Origin: Thermothelomyces thermophilus ATCC 42464
Lineage: Eukaryota > Ascomycota > Sordariomycetes > Sordariales > Chaetomiaceae
Assembly (NCBI RefSeq): GCF_000226095.1
Contig: NC_016477.1
Coordinates: 3,224,001 to 3,288,000, forward strand
Direction: 5' to 3'
Length of the DNA stretch: 64,000 nt
Within the stretch, counting starts at the first letter, position 1. Each line of letters begins with the position of its first letter. The position numbers and the translations under genes are program-made. Below, piece after piece: positions 32,829 through 44,705 of this stretch. Under the pieces are notes generated by a model. That model was not told the origin of the DNA. It saw nothing but the letters and a program-made list of their open reading frames with translations, and ran no database searches.

Positions 32829-35800
32829 CTTGACGGTCGTTGTTCGTTTATATGCTTGGAGAAGCCACGCAGGGCGACCACGTTCAGGAGTGGTGCTAAG
32901 TAGTATGGAGTGGTTGAGGTCGGGTTACTGCGTGAGACGGAAGAAGAAGACGAAGACGATGTACTATGTTATGATGGCGATGCCGGAAGCAATGGTGATG
33001 GTGAAGCTTTCAGCGAGCCTGGCTACCGAGAGCGCGTTGCTGGTGAAGCTTCGACCTTCTCAAGAACGATTTGTGTGGCGATCATCCGACCTTTTTAAAA
33101 ACAAGAACGCGAACTATTAAGGGACCCTTTAGCGCGAATCGCCGGGACTTGAGAGAAATGTTAAAAAAAAACTCGCGGGAAAATTCTCTTATCAGTATTC
33201 CAAGTTCCAAAACTGGAGCTCCCATCTGCTCGCCATCCCACCGGGAGTGGCCACTCGCAGGGACCAGCTCCGCAGTTAGCTTGCATGGAGGAGCTTGCTA
33301 GGGTTCGGCAAGCCATTCTGTTGGTGTTCGGAAAGCTTTTGGGGTTGGAATGGCGAGGAGGGGCTGCATGTGCTGCCGGCCGTGCCTTCCCTCTCCGCTA
33401 CGCAGCATGTCAAGATCTGCATGCCACTGCACTACTACATAGTACACTAGTGTTGTGCTAGTTCGTATATGTAAAGTACATACGGTAATCTGCTCCCTTG
33501 TCACCTCTCTGATCGTGATATTACCCCCCCCCCCCCCCCGAGGTTCGACGTCACATTCATCATGGGGCCACGAACGTTGCAGCTCCACTCCGTGAGTGTA
33601 GCCCAGATCGCACACATTCATCGTCAACATGATCATTTAAAAGTTTCTGTGGCGTCTGTGGCCATTGAGCTTCCTTCGCAAAGCAGCATCCTCGAACGTT
33701 GGTTGATTGGAACACCCGTCGACGGGGGATGATGGGATGACCTATTGGGTTGGACCCTGCTCTCCAATTCTTTTCTGTGCGTTGCCGTCGTCGGAACAGG
33801 CGCTAAGCACAAAGTTTGCCTCGGTCGGCAAATGTGGGTCGCCAAGTCCTGCACTCCGCCCTTGGAGCACAACAACTCGCCCACTCTCTCCCGCATCTCG
33901 CCAAAGATAAGACAAGGCTCGAAGATGGGCACCACCCACCCACCCTGCCACGCCACGCGACAGCAACGGCAGGCCCCTTGTCAGCTGAGACATTCCATCC
34001 GCTGCGTCCAAAGATAAACGACAAGGCTGGCGGCGCGGCCCCCCCCCCCTTCCCGGGGGCTGTCGAAAGACAAGCGTGCGGTCCCGTCCGAACTCGTGGC
34101 GGCGGGGTAAGACAATCATATTGCGCTGCGCGTGCCCATGTGCGCCCGCACAGGTCATTTCCGCTTTCCCGGGTTTGGCCTCGCCCTCCCGGTTCCCGGC
34201 CTACTCCGGGTCTCTCCTACTATCGGCGCATTCCCCCGGAGCTACGCATCTTCACTTGGAGTAGTGTACTTAGTCGTCACCAACGTTATCGCCCGGAACG
34301 CGGTGGTCCAAGACGGGAGTGGGGCACTTTGGCTCCTTTGGACCCTGTGTTTCGGTGGCGCGCCGGGGTGGCCCTGGCGCGTTTTCTTCTTACATCACGG
34401 ATACTCTTAGCAGAAACTCGCCTATCTATCAATCTATCTACACTATGCAGAATAGAACACTACGCAGTACGGAGTGTCTAGCGTATGAACATATGGGGCA
34501 CATATATACATTGATTACTACTTTCGATTGAATCCGTATCTGCGGGCCCCTTCAGTCTCCATCTCTTCACCCTACAAGGTGTCCTTGCTAATAGATAAGT
34601 CGCGAGGCCCTCCTGGTCGACGACCCTTGGTCTAAACGTCCATAAGTAGAGTTTCAGGGAGTTTGGCGAAAACGCTGAAACTCTCCTGCAGCCCTCAGTT
34701 TGAGAAATGGTGAAGCAGGTGCTCTGAGAGCGTGCATTTGGATACATCATGTTTTCTCTTTCCTGGATAGCTTCGGTCCAGGTACTGTACATACCTGACC
34801 GTTGATGCCGTATTTGGGGGGTTGGGGGGGGGTTGATGGTTACTGGCCAGAGTGAGTTGTGCTGCTCAAAAGAACAAGAACATTGACGAGTAAGTCAATG
34901 GAGAGAGAAAAGAAGCAGACAATTCCACAATTCAATGGCTGCGTAACCTCTTGAAAGGCCGTAGGTGGCGTTTCCTGTGCTTTCAATTCCTGATTTGTCG
35001 GCTTACTAATTAGGCTCCAACTCTGAGACCGAAGATCAGGTCCGTATCCTCCCAGGCGGGTAATTAAAAATACCTAAGGCATCCTTAGCTCCCACTCGAG
35101 TATAAGCACGTATTGATGCGAAGCTTTAACGACCGAGTCTCTGAAATGTAAATTCACTGAAGAGCGAAGGAAGGAGCTTCACTTCTACATAAAGGGTTAA
35201 TCCTCCAATATTTATCCGAGCGGCCATTGGGTGCCATACTTCTGGCCTCCCGCGGTGCACTTTCCCTCTAAATATATCGCCTACAATTGAGGTTGCATCC
35301 GCCATAGAGGCGTGACTGGAGCTGTAAGTCTCTCGCAGTTGGTTTGGAAATATCCCGACAATGTCGAGCCTACAGCCTAAATAACTGAAGCGAAGCGTCA
35401 TACTTACTGTGGGCTTCGACGAGAGGTGCGCGAAGCGTACACCACAGTCAAGGTGTTTGATATACTCGCTGTTGGCTCTCAATAGCTTGAACACGCGATT
35501 ATAGGCGTAGCCCGGGATGTGTATTAACTAATAATATATTTACACTTTTTATACTCACTCGTGTCGAGCCTTTAATTTTGTGATTAATTACTAATTAAAC
35601 CAACGGGCTCGAGGCGGTTGACTTGGTCCCTAGTCAACGATAACAATGATATAACAATGCAACTGGTTTCTCCTACTTGATATGATTGGCATTTGGCTAT
35701 TTGGGTCGTACCTTCTCTCCTGGAAAGGCTTCGGGGATACTCTGGAGGAAGTACCACCGGGCAAATCCTGATGACTCTTGCTAGAAAACCAGGCATTTCG

Positions 35801-37245
35801 TGAACCAGTTCTTTGAGCGCAATTCCGAGATTGAATCCTTAACAGCCACGTACTGCAACTACTACAGTATTCCGTTTTGACGGTTCCTCTTTGTTTCCCG
35901 TGGCTTTGGCCCCCTAAAGGTGCCCGTTTCACCTAGGGAGTGAGTGATACTAACCCTCTACGGTTCGCTGCTAAAATCTAATTTAATAGAAGGGCATGCA
36001 TAGGTCCTTCTCTTTCAGCAGTGATATGACTCCCGGTATTCTTTTCGGCGCATTCCATCATTCATTTCGGGAACCTAAGTATGCACAGTACAGAGCGATG
36101 TGAGATCGGGCAGGGGAGATGAGGGCCATTGGCCCAGAACTACAGATCTACAACGGAGACTTGACATGAGCATGCCCATTGAGATCCTTGGGTACACTCT
36201 GGCTATGTTGAACTAATTACGACTTGTTGCGACCATGTCTATAATCGCAATATATGAGTCGGAAATTCCGGAGGCATCAGAGGACCTAGGCATTATCCAC
36301 AATCGTCAACGGGGGATATAGGTTTCGAAGGGCAGTCTGGCTCAAGAAACACATATTGCTTCGCATGGTTCAAAATGGTAACGCTCCGCATCAGACCCCA
36401 TACTCCTCGGGGGGGTCTGGGCCTTGTCCCTTCTCCCATCATTACTTGAACCAGGCGCCAGTCACAAATCGACACACTCTCGGGATACTGACTTTCATGT
36501 TGGCAAAGACCCGTTGGTCCCTGAATCGGAGCTTTCCCGGATCTGCGCAACCCGTACCTGCGGAGTCTCGTCCGAGGAAAGGGATCATTATGGCCACAGC
36601 GGAACAAAGTTAATTAATTACGCATATTCGCACATCGACGTGAAGAACCTCATGGGAGCGGCTACGCAGCAGCAGCAGAAGCATCATTATGTTCTAGTAG
36701 CGCGGTTACAACAACCTGGTTGATCGGCCGTGCGGCTACGGTTCTGGATGAAGCTGGTAAAAACCCGATTGGGGCGCTTCATGGGCATTTGCCTCTCCCG
36801 CCTCCTAGCAGGGTCGCATTTGGAGGCTCGGATGCGAAACTCGGCGACCAGCCTTGGTTGACCTTCTCCAACTCTTAGGCTTGGCTATGGCTTGGCCTCG
36901 AGACCTTTCTCAATGCAGCCCCGGGGAAGTATTAGCTGACATAGCTCCATTGGGAAGTGCCTCGGTGGCATACTGGAAAGGGGAACCACGGCAGATGCGT
37001 TGAAGGTTCGTGCCCGGGTATCCGTCTCCAGCTTAGCCTTTGTTTCTACGTGTTCCGTGTAAGTCCTGGGTCTGCTCCTTTGAAATATAAATAAGCCGGG
37101 AGGGCATCAGGACATGACCTCTACCTCTCTGTAATCAGACGCTGGTGGCTTCCTCCCACATATCGGGGTTAATATTTATTAGCTCGTCATTGTCTCTGCG
37201 CGCCTTGCCGCAAAACATCACCCGTATATTGCGTATCAGCAAACA
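32829..37245. other. Long gene-poor region
   Basis: About 4.4 kb. A C-tract lies at about 33524-33539. Open frames at 33600-34500 occur in five frames at once and look random. The segment about 34950-36100 is less GC-rich and has scattered TTAATTA-type sequence (35520-35600), suggesting an old decayed repeat, but no family is recognisable. An apparent GTAAGT at about 35402 (minus strand) is not enough to build a gene. Confidence 0.4.
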
Positions 37246-38256
37246 ATGATCTCGGTTCCTGCTCTCGCTCTGGCCCTTCTGGCCGCCGTCCAGGTCGTCG
37301 AGTCTGCCTCGGCTGGCTGTGGCAAGGCGCCCCCTTCCTCGGGCACCAAGTCGATGACGGTCAACGGCAAGCAGCGCCAGTACATTCTCCAGCTGCCCAA
37401 CAACTACGACGCCAACAAGGCCCACAGGGTGGTGATCGGGTACCACTGGCGCGACGGATCCATGAACGACGTGGCCAACGGCGGCTTCTACGATCTGCGG
37501 TCCCGGGCGGGCGACAGCACCATCTTCGTTGCCCCCAACGGCCTCAATGCCGGATGGGCCAACGTGGGCGGCGAGGACATCACCTTTACGGACCAGATCG
37601 TAGACATGCTCAAGAACGACCTCTGCGTGGACGAGACCCAGTTCTTTGCTACGGGCTGGAGCTATGGCGGTGCCATGAGCCATAGCGTGGCTTGTTCTCG
37701 GCCAGGTAATATTGATTTTGTCATCCTGTCTTTTTTCTTCTTCTTCTTCTCTTTCTTCCCTCTGGCATTCTTCTCTTCTCTTCTCTTCTCTTCTCCTCTT
37801 TTGTTTCCCCGTCATTTCCCCCCACAAAGAAACACCTGGACAAGCCAATGACATCCATTAATATATATAAATGCAGACGTCTTCAAGGCCGTCGCGGTCA
37901 TCGCCGGGGCCCAGCTGTCCGGCTGCGCCGGCGGCACGACGCCCGTGGCGTACCTAGGCATCCACGGAGCCGCCGACAACGTCCTGCCCATCGACCTCGG
38001 CCGCCAGCTGCGCGACAAGTGGCTGCAGACCAACGGCTGCAACTACCAGGGCGCCCAGGACCCCGCGCCGGGCCAGCAGGCCCACATCAAGACCACCTAC
38101 AGCTGCTCCCGCGCGCCCGTCACCTGGATCGGCCACGGGGGCGGCCACGTCCCCGACCCCACGGGCAACAACGGCGTCAAGTTTGCGCCCCAGGAGACCT
38201 GGGACTTCTTTGATGCCGCCGTCGGAGCGGCCGGCGCGCAGAGCCCGATGACATAA
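37246..38256 (+). CDS. Secreted feruloyl esterase (CE1-type, type B/D-like)
   Basis: Two exons (37246-37705, 37877-38256) give 279 residues. The first 23 residues are a signal peptide (hydrophobic ALALALLAAVQVV, cleavage after Ala-Ser-Ala). The mature part starts GCGKAPPS. The alpha/beta-hydrolase nucleophile motif GWSYGG places Ser139; Asp187 (in GAADN) and His244 (in GHGGGHVPDP) complete the triad. Cysteine spacing (Cys25, 127, 150, 170, 208, 230) fits the disulfides of this family. Known role: cleaves ferulate and related esters from arabinoxylan and pectin side chains during plant cell wall breakdown. There is no carbohydrate-binding module or Ser/Thr linker. The 171-nt intron is longer than usual here and carries a CTT/TCTCT tract (37731-37800). 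Confidence 0.9.
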
Positions 38257-38897
38257 GCCCGAAGGAAAAAAAAAAAAAAAAAAAGATAGCCCAGCCCACA
38301 GACCTGGCAGACTGCTCTCCAAAGTTGGAAGCCGGAGAGCTGGTGCAGGAGGAGGTGGGCAGGGAGATGGGCCGGTCAGATCGTGCTGCGGAAGCGAGAG
38401 TACTTGCCGGGGCTCAAATTAGTGGAAGGGACACTATCTGAGAGGAGAGAAAGGGCTTCGGTGGGAAGAATTGAAGCGCGCTCGCGTGTTATGAGAGTTT
38501 TGAGAAGAAACCTTGGTTGCACGACGTCAGAGATCAGTCATATTACACTTCCCCAGCCAAGTATGTATGTACATAGCTTACCAGTACTGGCCTGAGTACC
38601 TGAACCTTCTACATCCGCCCCCTTCCAAGCGCAGGTGACGGGCTCCCATAATCCACCCAAGCTCCGTCTATGCTAACGAACCGATCGATTCGCGTGGTAA
38701 CATGATGCTACTCGATCGTGATCAGCCGACCAGACACCGGGTTGGCAGCGCTTTTTTCTCTCCCACTCTTCACCCCTCAACCCCCTCTCCATTTGGGTTG
38801 GGTCCCCTTGGTCAATGGGAAGAAAGCAGCCTTGGATTTGCTGTCCAATTTGGAACAGGGGTTCTGTTGTTGAGTCGACCCGATTGGTTTGTTTGTC
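38257..38897. other. Convergent intergenic region
   Basis: About 640 nt between a plus-strand stop and a minus-strand stop. It starts with an A-tract (about 38267-38284) and holds a TATGTATGTACATA motif near 38560. No gene is seen. Confidence 0.45.
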
Positions 38898-40145
38898 TCA
38901 TCCCGTGACGACGACGTCGAAGATCTGCAGATTCCCGCAGTAGTCGCCAATCGCGAGCTTGGTCCCATCGCTGTTGAACGCTGCCGCCGTGATGGTTGGG
39001 CCCGTCCGGGGGAACTCTCCCCTGAACTTGCCCGTCTGGACGTCCATGACGTCGAACCCTTCCTCGTTGCGGCAGGCCAGGTAGCGGCAGTCGGGCGAGA
39101 TGGCGAGCGGCCACCCCTCGCCGAGCCGGACGGCGTCCAGGTTGTAGTTGTGCACCCGCCCGCTGTCGAGGAACCACAGGACCACGTCCCTACCCTAGAC
39201 CGTCACCACCAGCTTGCCGTCCCCGGACACCTGCAGGAGATTCGCCGGCGCCCGGGCCCCGATCTCGATCTTCCTGAGCGTCCGGCCGGTCGTCACGCTC
39301 GTCACGCGCACGAACCCGTCCCGGCCCGCGCTCACCAGCGCCCGGCCGCCTTGCTCCGACACGGGCAGGAACGCCAGCTGCGTCACCTCGGCCTGGTGGT
39401 GCATCAGCACGCCGACCACTCTGAGGTACGTCTCCCTCGCCCGCGGGACCTGCACCACCATGACCCGGCTCGGCTCGAGCATCGACACGCCGGCCAGCAG
39501 CACCCCGTCGGGGCTCCACGCCACGGGCGCGCACACCGGCGCGTCCTGCTTGGCCAGCCGCTCCCGCCGCGCGAGGTCGTAGAACTCCAGCCGGCCCATC
39601 AGCGTCCCGTTGGAGTCGTACGGGCTCGTGCTGGGCAGGAGGAACGGACAGGCGACCACCAGGGGTTCCGGCGCGGAGGCGGAGGCGGAGGCGGAGGCGG
39701 AGGCGGAGGCGGGCTTGAGGGCGAACCCGCCGTTGAGCCGGATTCCGTGGCTGGACCCGCCGGACCCGACGGGGTCCTGCAGCCGCTGGCCCGTGGTGGC
39801 GTTCCACACGAGCAGGCCGAACACGGCCTGGCGGCTGAAGGTGCGCGAGTTGACGGCCTTGGGTGCCATGGCTATCAGGTGGCTGCCGGCGGGCGAGAAG
39901 GCCAGCTGCATGATCTCGGTCTCGAGGTAGGGCCGCAGCGCGCCCGCCTTGACAAAAACCATGGTCGTGATGTTCTCGGGCGGACCCGCCGGCTCCTCCT
40001 CTGGTGGGTCGTCCCAGCGCCTTTGCCGGGCGCTGCTGGTCGTGCTTTGCTGGTCCGTCGGCATGGCGGGGCCGGGCACCTCGAGACTCTGCTCGAGGCT
40101 CTGCTCCAGGTCCGCCGTGAAGCGCGGTGGGAGTTCGGTGGCCAT
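38898..40145 (-). CDS. WD40-like beta-propeller gene interrupted by an in-frame TAG
   Basis: From ATG 40145 the frame codes 316 residues, then meets TAG at 39197-39195, and continues in the same frame for 98 more residues to a stop at 38898. Sequence on both sides is propeller-like: blades with GDGKLVVTV, VVLWFLDSG, ISPDCRYLACRN and FNSDGTKLAIGD, and MQLAFSPAGSHLIAMAP nearer the start. The break falls inside a blade where a tryptophan (TGG) would fit, so a single G-to-A change is the simplest explanation. No intron covers the stop. Alternatives are a truncated but still functional protein, stop read-through, or a sequencing error. Near residue 160 there is an Ala-Ser repeat coded by six GGAGGC units (39675-39710 on the plus strand). 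I cannot name the family member. A TGTACTGTACAGTACATA-type region lies just upstream (about 40208-40252). Confidence 0.6.
39675..39710. repeat. Six exact GGAGGC units in the WD40-like gene
   Basis: A 36-bp perfect hexanucleotide run encoding alternating Ala-Ser on the minus strand; likely length-variable. Confidence 0.85.
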
Positions 40146-41084
40146 GGCTGGCTGGTGCGTATCGTCGTGGTTGGGCAGTTGGCGGGCGATTACCAGGTTC
40201 ACGGGTTCTGTATGTATGTACATATGTACTGTACAGTACATACATACAGTACTCTTAAGAGCCAAAACGCTGAGGTGACGCCGTTGAACTATTACCCGTC
40301 CTTCTGTGTGTGCATGCTGCGCTGGTGTCGTACAGCTTATGCCAATCGCTCACTAGTTGTCAATTGTGTAAGGAAAAGAATGCCTAGGTACGGAGTACCA
40401 CATGTACGGAATTGTGTAATCCGTATTCCGTTTATAACTGGATGCTAGGCTGATCCATAAACGCGTCGCGATTGCCGGGCGGCATGATCCTTATGGCACT
40501 GCAACGCGGCGTTCAAACCTGCGCCACGGCTTTCGGCATTTCTTATGGCAGCTGGCTCAGCTGGCACAAGTGCAATTTCATTGGGAGTTTGGATGCAGCG
40601 GAGTTGGAGTTAGAACCGAATGAGAGCAGCCCGCCAAGAGAGGCTCAGGCCTGTTTTTGAGGTTGACATTTCTCCGGTTAGTCCGGCTAGCCCCCATGCC
40701 GCCGAGGAAAAGATTCAAGAGTTCGAGTAGTGGGGCCGAGATTGTATGAACTTGGTCTGCAAAGACAGAGAGGTTCGAACATAAACAAAGGAAACACATG
40801 TGCCATGTATGTAATTGTTGCTTTAGCAAGAGCAACTCGGTAGAAAAGAGCACCGAGCGGTGGTGTGGCCCCCCCCAACCCGGCATCTTCTCCGGTTTGA
40901 TCCTGGACCGGAATGGAGACGATCACAGCGGAGCAGTGTTCTGTTGCGCTTCAGATAGTCGGGATGACAAACTCCACGTAACGGATTCCTGCTGAGGAGC
41001 CGATCACTTATACGCATCTCACAGGGCATATTCACAGCCTGATCTCTGAAGCGATTTCTAAGCCTGAGCATCGGTGTTGGCAGG
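40146..41084. other. Intergenic region with palindromic TACATAC and TACGGA motifs
   Basis: Contains nested TACATA/TATGTA repeats (40208-40252), TACGGAGTAC (40389-40398) and GTAATCCGTA (40416-40425). No supported gene. Confidence 0.45.
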
Positions 41085-44000
41085 CTACCTGCTGCTGATG
41101 TGCTGGATGGCAGTAAGCCACTTTTGTTCGTCAGACCTATGGCGGGATTGTCAGCGAGATCTGCAAGCAAATGGGAAGCAGTGCGGACAACTCACTTGTC
41201 GAACTTGAGCAGCTTCCCCAGCACGGGTACTAGCTGCGCCCGCAGCCGGTTGTCCTTCTGCTCCAAGAACTGCAGCAGGATCGTCTTCAGATACATGGTG
41301 TCCTGGTTGCCGCCGCCGCCCTGCTGCGATCCTGTCCCGCTCACGCTGCCGGACCGCGTCGAATCCATGGAACTCCGGTGGGAGCTGGCGGCAGCCGGCG
41401 ACGACAGCCTGGACTGCAGCGACTTGGCCTCCTTGGCGAGCTTGTCATACCGCAGCCGGTAGTCATCCAGCGCGCGTCGCAGTTCGGCGTTCTTCTTCTC
41501 CATCTCCCGGACCTGCTGCTCCGACCCGTCCAGCGTCGCCCTCAGGTTCGACACCGTCGTGCGCATCTCGGCGACCTCCGTTTCCGCCCGGTCCTCGTCC
41601 GCCTCCAGCTCCTCCCTCCTCCGCCGCCACTCCCGCTCCCGGTGCTCCAACTCGTCCTTCTCGCTCGCCAGCGCCTTGACCTCCCTCTCCAGGTCCCGGA
41701 CCCTCTGCCGCAGCTCCTCCGTCTCCCTGGCCTTGCGCCGCGCCAGCGCGCTCGACTCGTCCTCCAGCCGGTCCCGCTCCTCGATGGCCGCCTCCATCTT
41801 GGCGCGCATCTCGCGTACCTTGCCGTCGGCCCGCTCGTCCACGTCCGCCAGCAGCCGGCGCATCGTCTCGGTCTCGCGCGTGCGCTCGCCCAGCATCTTC
41901 CGCGCCTCGGCCAGCTCCTCGTCGAGGCTCTCGCACTGCGCCTGGCTTTCTTTGAGCTGAACGCTCAGCTCGGCCGTCTGGTCGCGCATGCTGCCCAGAA
42001 GGCTCTGCGCGTTGCTGTACTGGCTCGCCTTGAGCTCGAGTTCTTCGCGAAGGATGGTCTGTTCTTTCTTCAGCCGGGCTGCCTCATCCTCGAGCTCGCT
42101 GATGCGAGGGCGCAGCTTGGCTGCTTCGTCTTGGATCCGTTGGAGCTCGCGGGTCGCCTTCTCCTCGCGAGCCGAGATCTCGATCTTCTCGGCTTCGGAA
42201 CGCCGGAGGTCGCGTCCTGCGATGCGCTTCTCATCTTCGAGGCGGAGCCGTGCGTTGGTTTCTTGCGTGACTTTGTCGTTGAGCGTCTTGATTTCGCCTT
42301 CGCGGTCGGACGCGAGGCGCTGCGCCCGGCTCAACTCCGCCTTGAGCTCCTTCTCCCGCTTCTCGAGGTTGCGCAGCTCGGCCGTCTTTGCCGCAAGTTC
42401 GTCACGTGTGGTTTTGAGTGCGGCCGAGTCTTGCCGCAGGCTCTTGAGTTCGGGCTGCGCCTTCTGCAGGACTTCCCGAAGTTCCGTGAGATCCTTGTAC
42501 CGGGTCTGGGCCAATTGCTGCGCGGCAGCCAAGTCGGACTGCAGTGTCGCAGACTTCATCTTGAGGTTTTCAAACTCCTCCTTCAGAGACTCATGCTCGC
42601 TCTGAAGTTCCGTGTTGCCTTTGGCTGCGGATGCCGAGGTTTCAACCTCCTTCTCGAGCTCCGCGATACGCTCCTTTAGCGCTCGTTTTTCTGCTTCTAG
42701 CTCCTTGATCCTCTCCTTTGCTTCCACGTGATCCTGACCAATCGTCATCAGATTCTCTTGAAGGTTCTCAATCTCCTCTCGCAGGTCCTCTTCCGTCTTG
42801 CGCTGTTTCGATAGCCTCTCTATCCGCTGATCCTTCTCCGCCAATTCCTCTTGCAGTCGGGCCAACTCTGCCTGCAGCTCATCATATGCAGATCCTTCTA
42901 CTGATGATAAAGCCGGCTGGTCTCCGGTTGACGCCTCGCTGGGAGTAGGCTCGGTGGCGGTAGTAGCTGCCGAAGCGCCACCCTTCTTCTTTTTCTTGTT
43001 CTTCTTCTTGCCGCCGCCGGCTGGGGGAGGAGCCAGAGATTCTCCTTGGATTGGCGCCGAGCTTGCGGGAGACACAGCAGGAGTCGGTGCCGACTGTGTT
43101 TGTTTGATGAGCTCCTCGATCCTGGATTCATCCTCAGCCTTGGCCTTCTTCAACGTCTCGATCTCCGATGTGAGATTCTTGATTTTCTCATCCAGGGAAG
43201 ACTTGGCCTCGCCTGCCTTCTTCAACTCGATCTCCAGCTCCTTGCTCCGGTTTTCCGAGGTGGTGAGCTGAGCTTCTTTCTCTTTAACTGCCTCGGCGGC
43301 TTCGCCTTTCGTTTTCTCGACCTGCGCTTCAAGATCTCTCAGCTTGGTCTGCGCCTTATCCAGACGCTCGCTAAGAGTTGAGATCTCCGTGTTCCTGGCC
43401 TCGAGTTGTTTCTCGACGGCGGCCTTCACCGCAATGGCATCTCTAGTTTCGCTGAGCTCCCTCGTAGTGTTCTCGAGGCTCTCAACGAGGCCAGCGCTGT
43501 GTTCCTTGGCAACAGACAGTTCCTCCTTTAGATTCTTGACTTCGGCTCGGAGCTGCTCGACCTCTTCCGACTTCTTCTGAACTTCCGCTTGAAGCTGGGG
43601 AATCTCGTCGTCAAACGAGAAGAAAGTTTCCCCGCTTTCGCCTTCCGCAGGCTTCTCCCTTGGTGACTCGGCTTTCTTGTCGGTGGTCGTCTTCTCCTCC
43701 GCAGGAGCTGTGCCCTTCGTCTCTGGTGTAGGGGCCTTTTCTGGCTGGGCAAATTTCAGAGCGGTAAGTTCTTCCCTCAATCTCGCCAGCTCCTTATCCG
43801 CCTCATCTGCCTTCTTCTTGTAAGTCTCCTTCTCGCTTGTTACGCGTTTCAGCTCCTCCATGACCATGTCGCCTTTCAGGTTGATCTGGTTCAGATACTC
43901 CACGAGGGCTTCAGGATCCCTGATGGATGTGAGCGGGGTGTTTTCCTTGAGGGCCTTCTCGAATGGTTCTATGGACTTTGCTCGGCTGTGTGCGATGCGG

Positions 44001-44705
44001 TAGGAGCGTAAGAGTTCTAAAAAAGTCAGTCTTGGGGTCCTGGAAGGATGGGCCAGCTGGGGCAAGGGCCGTGCGAACCTGGGTATGTGTTCTCCAGCCT
44101 TTCGAGTTTTCGTAGTCGAGCCCGCACTTCTGCAGGCAACTCCGATGGCGCCGCTGTGGCGGCAGGCTGGCCCCGATCCGCGTTCTCGGCACCGGCTTTG
44201 CTTGCCACTCCATTATCGCCGGCAGAGTCGCTAGAGGCTTCGTTGACGGAAGTGCCAGCACTGGGCTTCGTTGCGCCGTTCTCGGAACCGCTAGCTTTCG
44301 CATCTTTTTCTACAGAAGATGGGGTTGATACCCGCGTAGGGCCGTTCGAGTCGTCCATATCGTCGATGACAAAAGCGGCCTCAAAGACAGCGGGATCCGG
44401 GTTGGTTCCCTCGCCATTGCCATTGCCGTTCTTGCCTGTGAGGTCTTCACTCGCTTTCTTGGCTGGCCTAGAGCGCCGGGCCGGGGATTGAGTTCCTGCG
44501 GTGCTCGAAGATCGTGACCGGCGGGTTTCTGCGCTCGGGTGTGTCGACGCAGACCTGTGCGATTCCAGACTTGCTCGTTGTCTCGCTTGTTCTTCGGCGA
44601 TCGTGCGATCAATTGCGCCCTTGAGCCTCTGCCATGACCATTGTCAGTTCCGGCGGCGGGGGGTTTAGTTGTGGGAAGCTGCAGCCATCTACATACCTGG
44701 AACAT
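41085..44705 (-). CDS. IMH1: GRIP-domain golgin (Imh1-like)
   Basis: Four exons on the minus strand (44705-44697, 44628-44079, 44016-41196, 41136-41085) give 1143 residues. The first coding exon is only 9 nt (Met-Phe-Gln); splicing it to RLKGAIDRTIAEEQARQR gives the usual golgin start. A conserved block near residue 180 (PELLRSYRIAHSRA) is restored by the second intron. Nearly everything from about 200 to 1030 is heptad-rich coiled coil (Glu/Lys/Leu/Arg), with a short KKKNKKKKKGG break. The C-terminal GRIP domain (YLKTILLQFLEQ, LVPVLGKLLKF, ending in EQKWLTAI) is split by the last intron. Known role: docks through Arl1-GTP on trans-Golgi membranes and tethers endosome-derived vesicles. The second intron's donor (GTTCGC) is weak, but the frame and family motif support it. 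Confidence 0.9.

Noticed and set aside
33633-34481. Several overlapping long frames on both strands
   Set aside because: Five frames are open at once in GC-rich sequence, the usual pattern of stop-poor non-coding DNA.
35126-35932. Minus-strand frames with a GTAAGT donor and a CxxC pair, considered as a decayed transposase or exon
   Set aside because: No family motif could be defended and the pieces do not fit one coherent gene model.
40208-40252. TACATAC/TATGTA repeats considered as a hairpin RNA or operator
   Set aside because: The same simple motif recurs in many gaps of the window, so it is better explained as a microsatellite-like tract.
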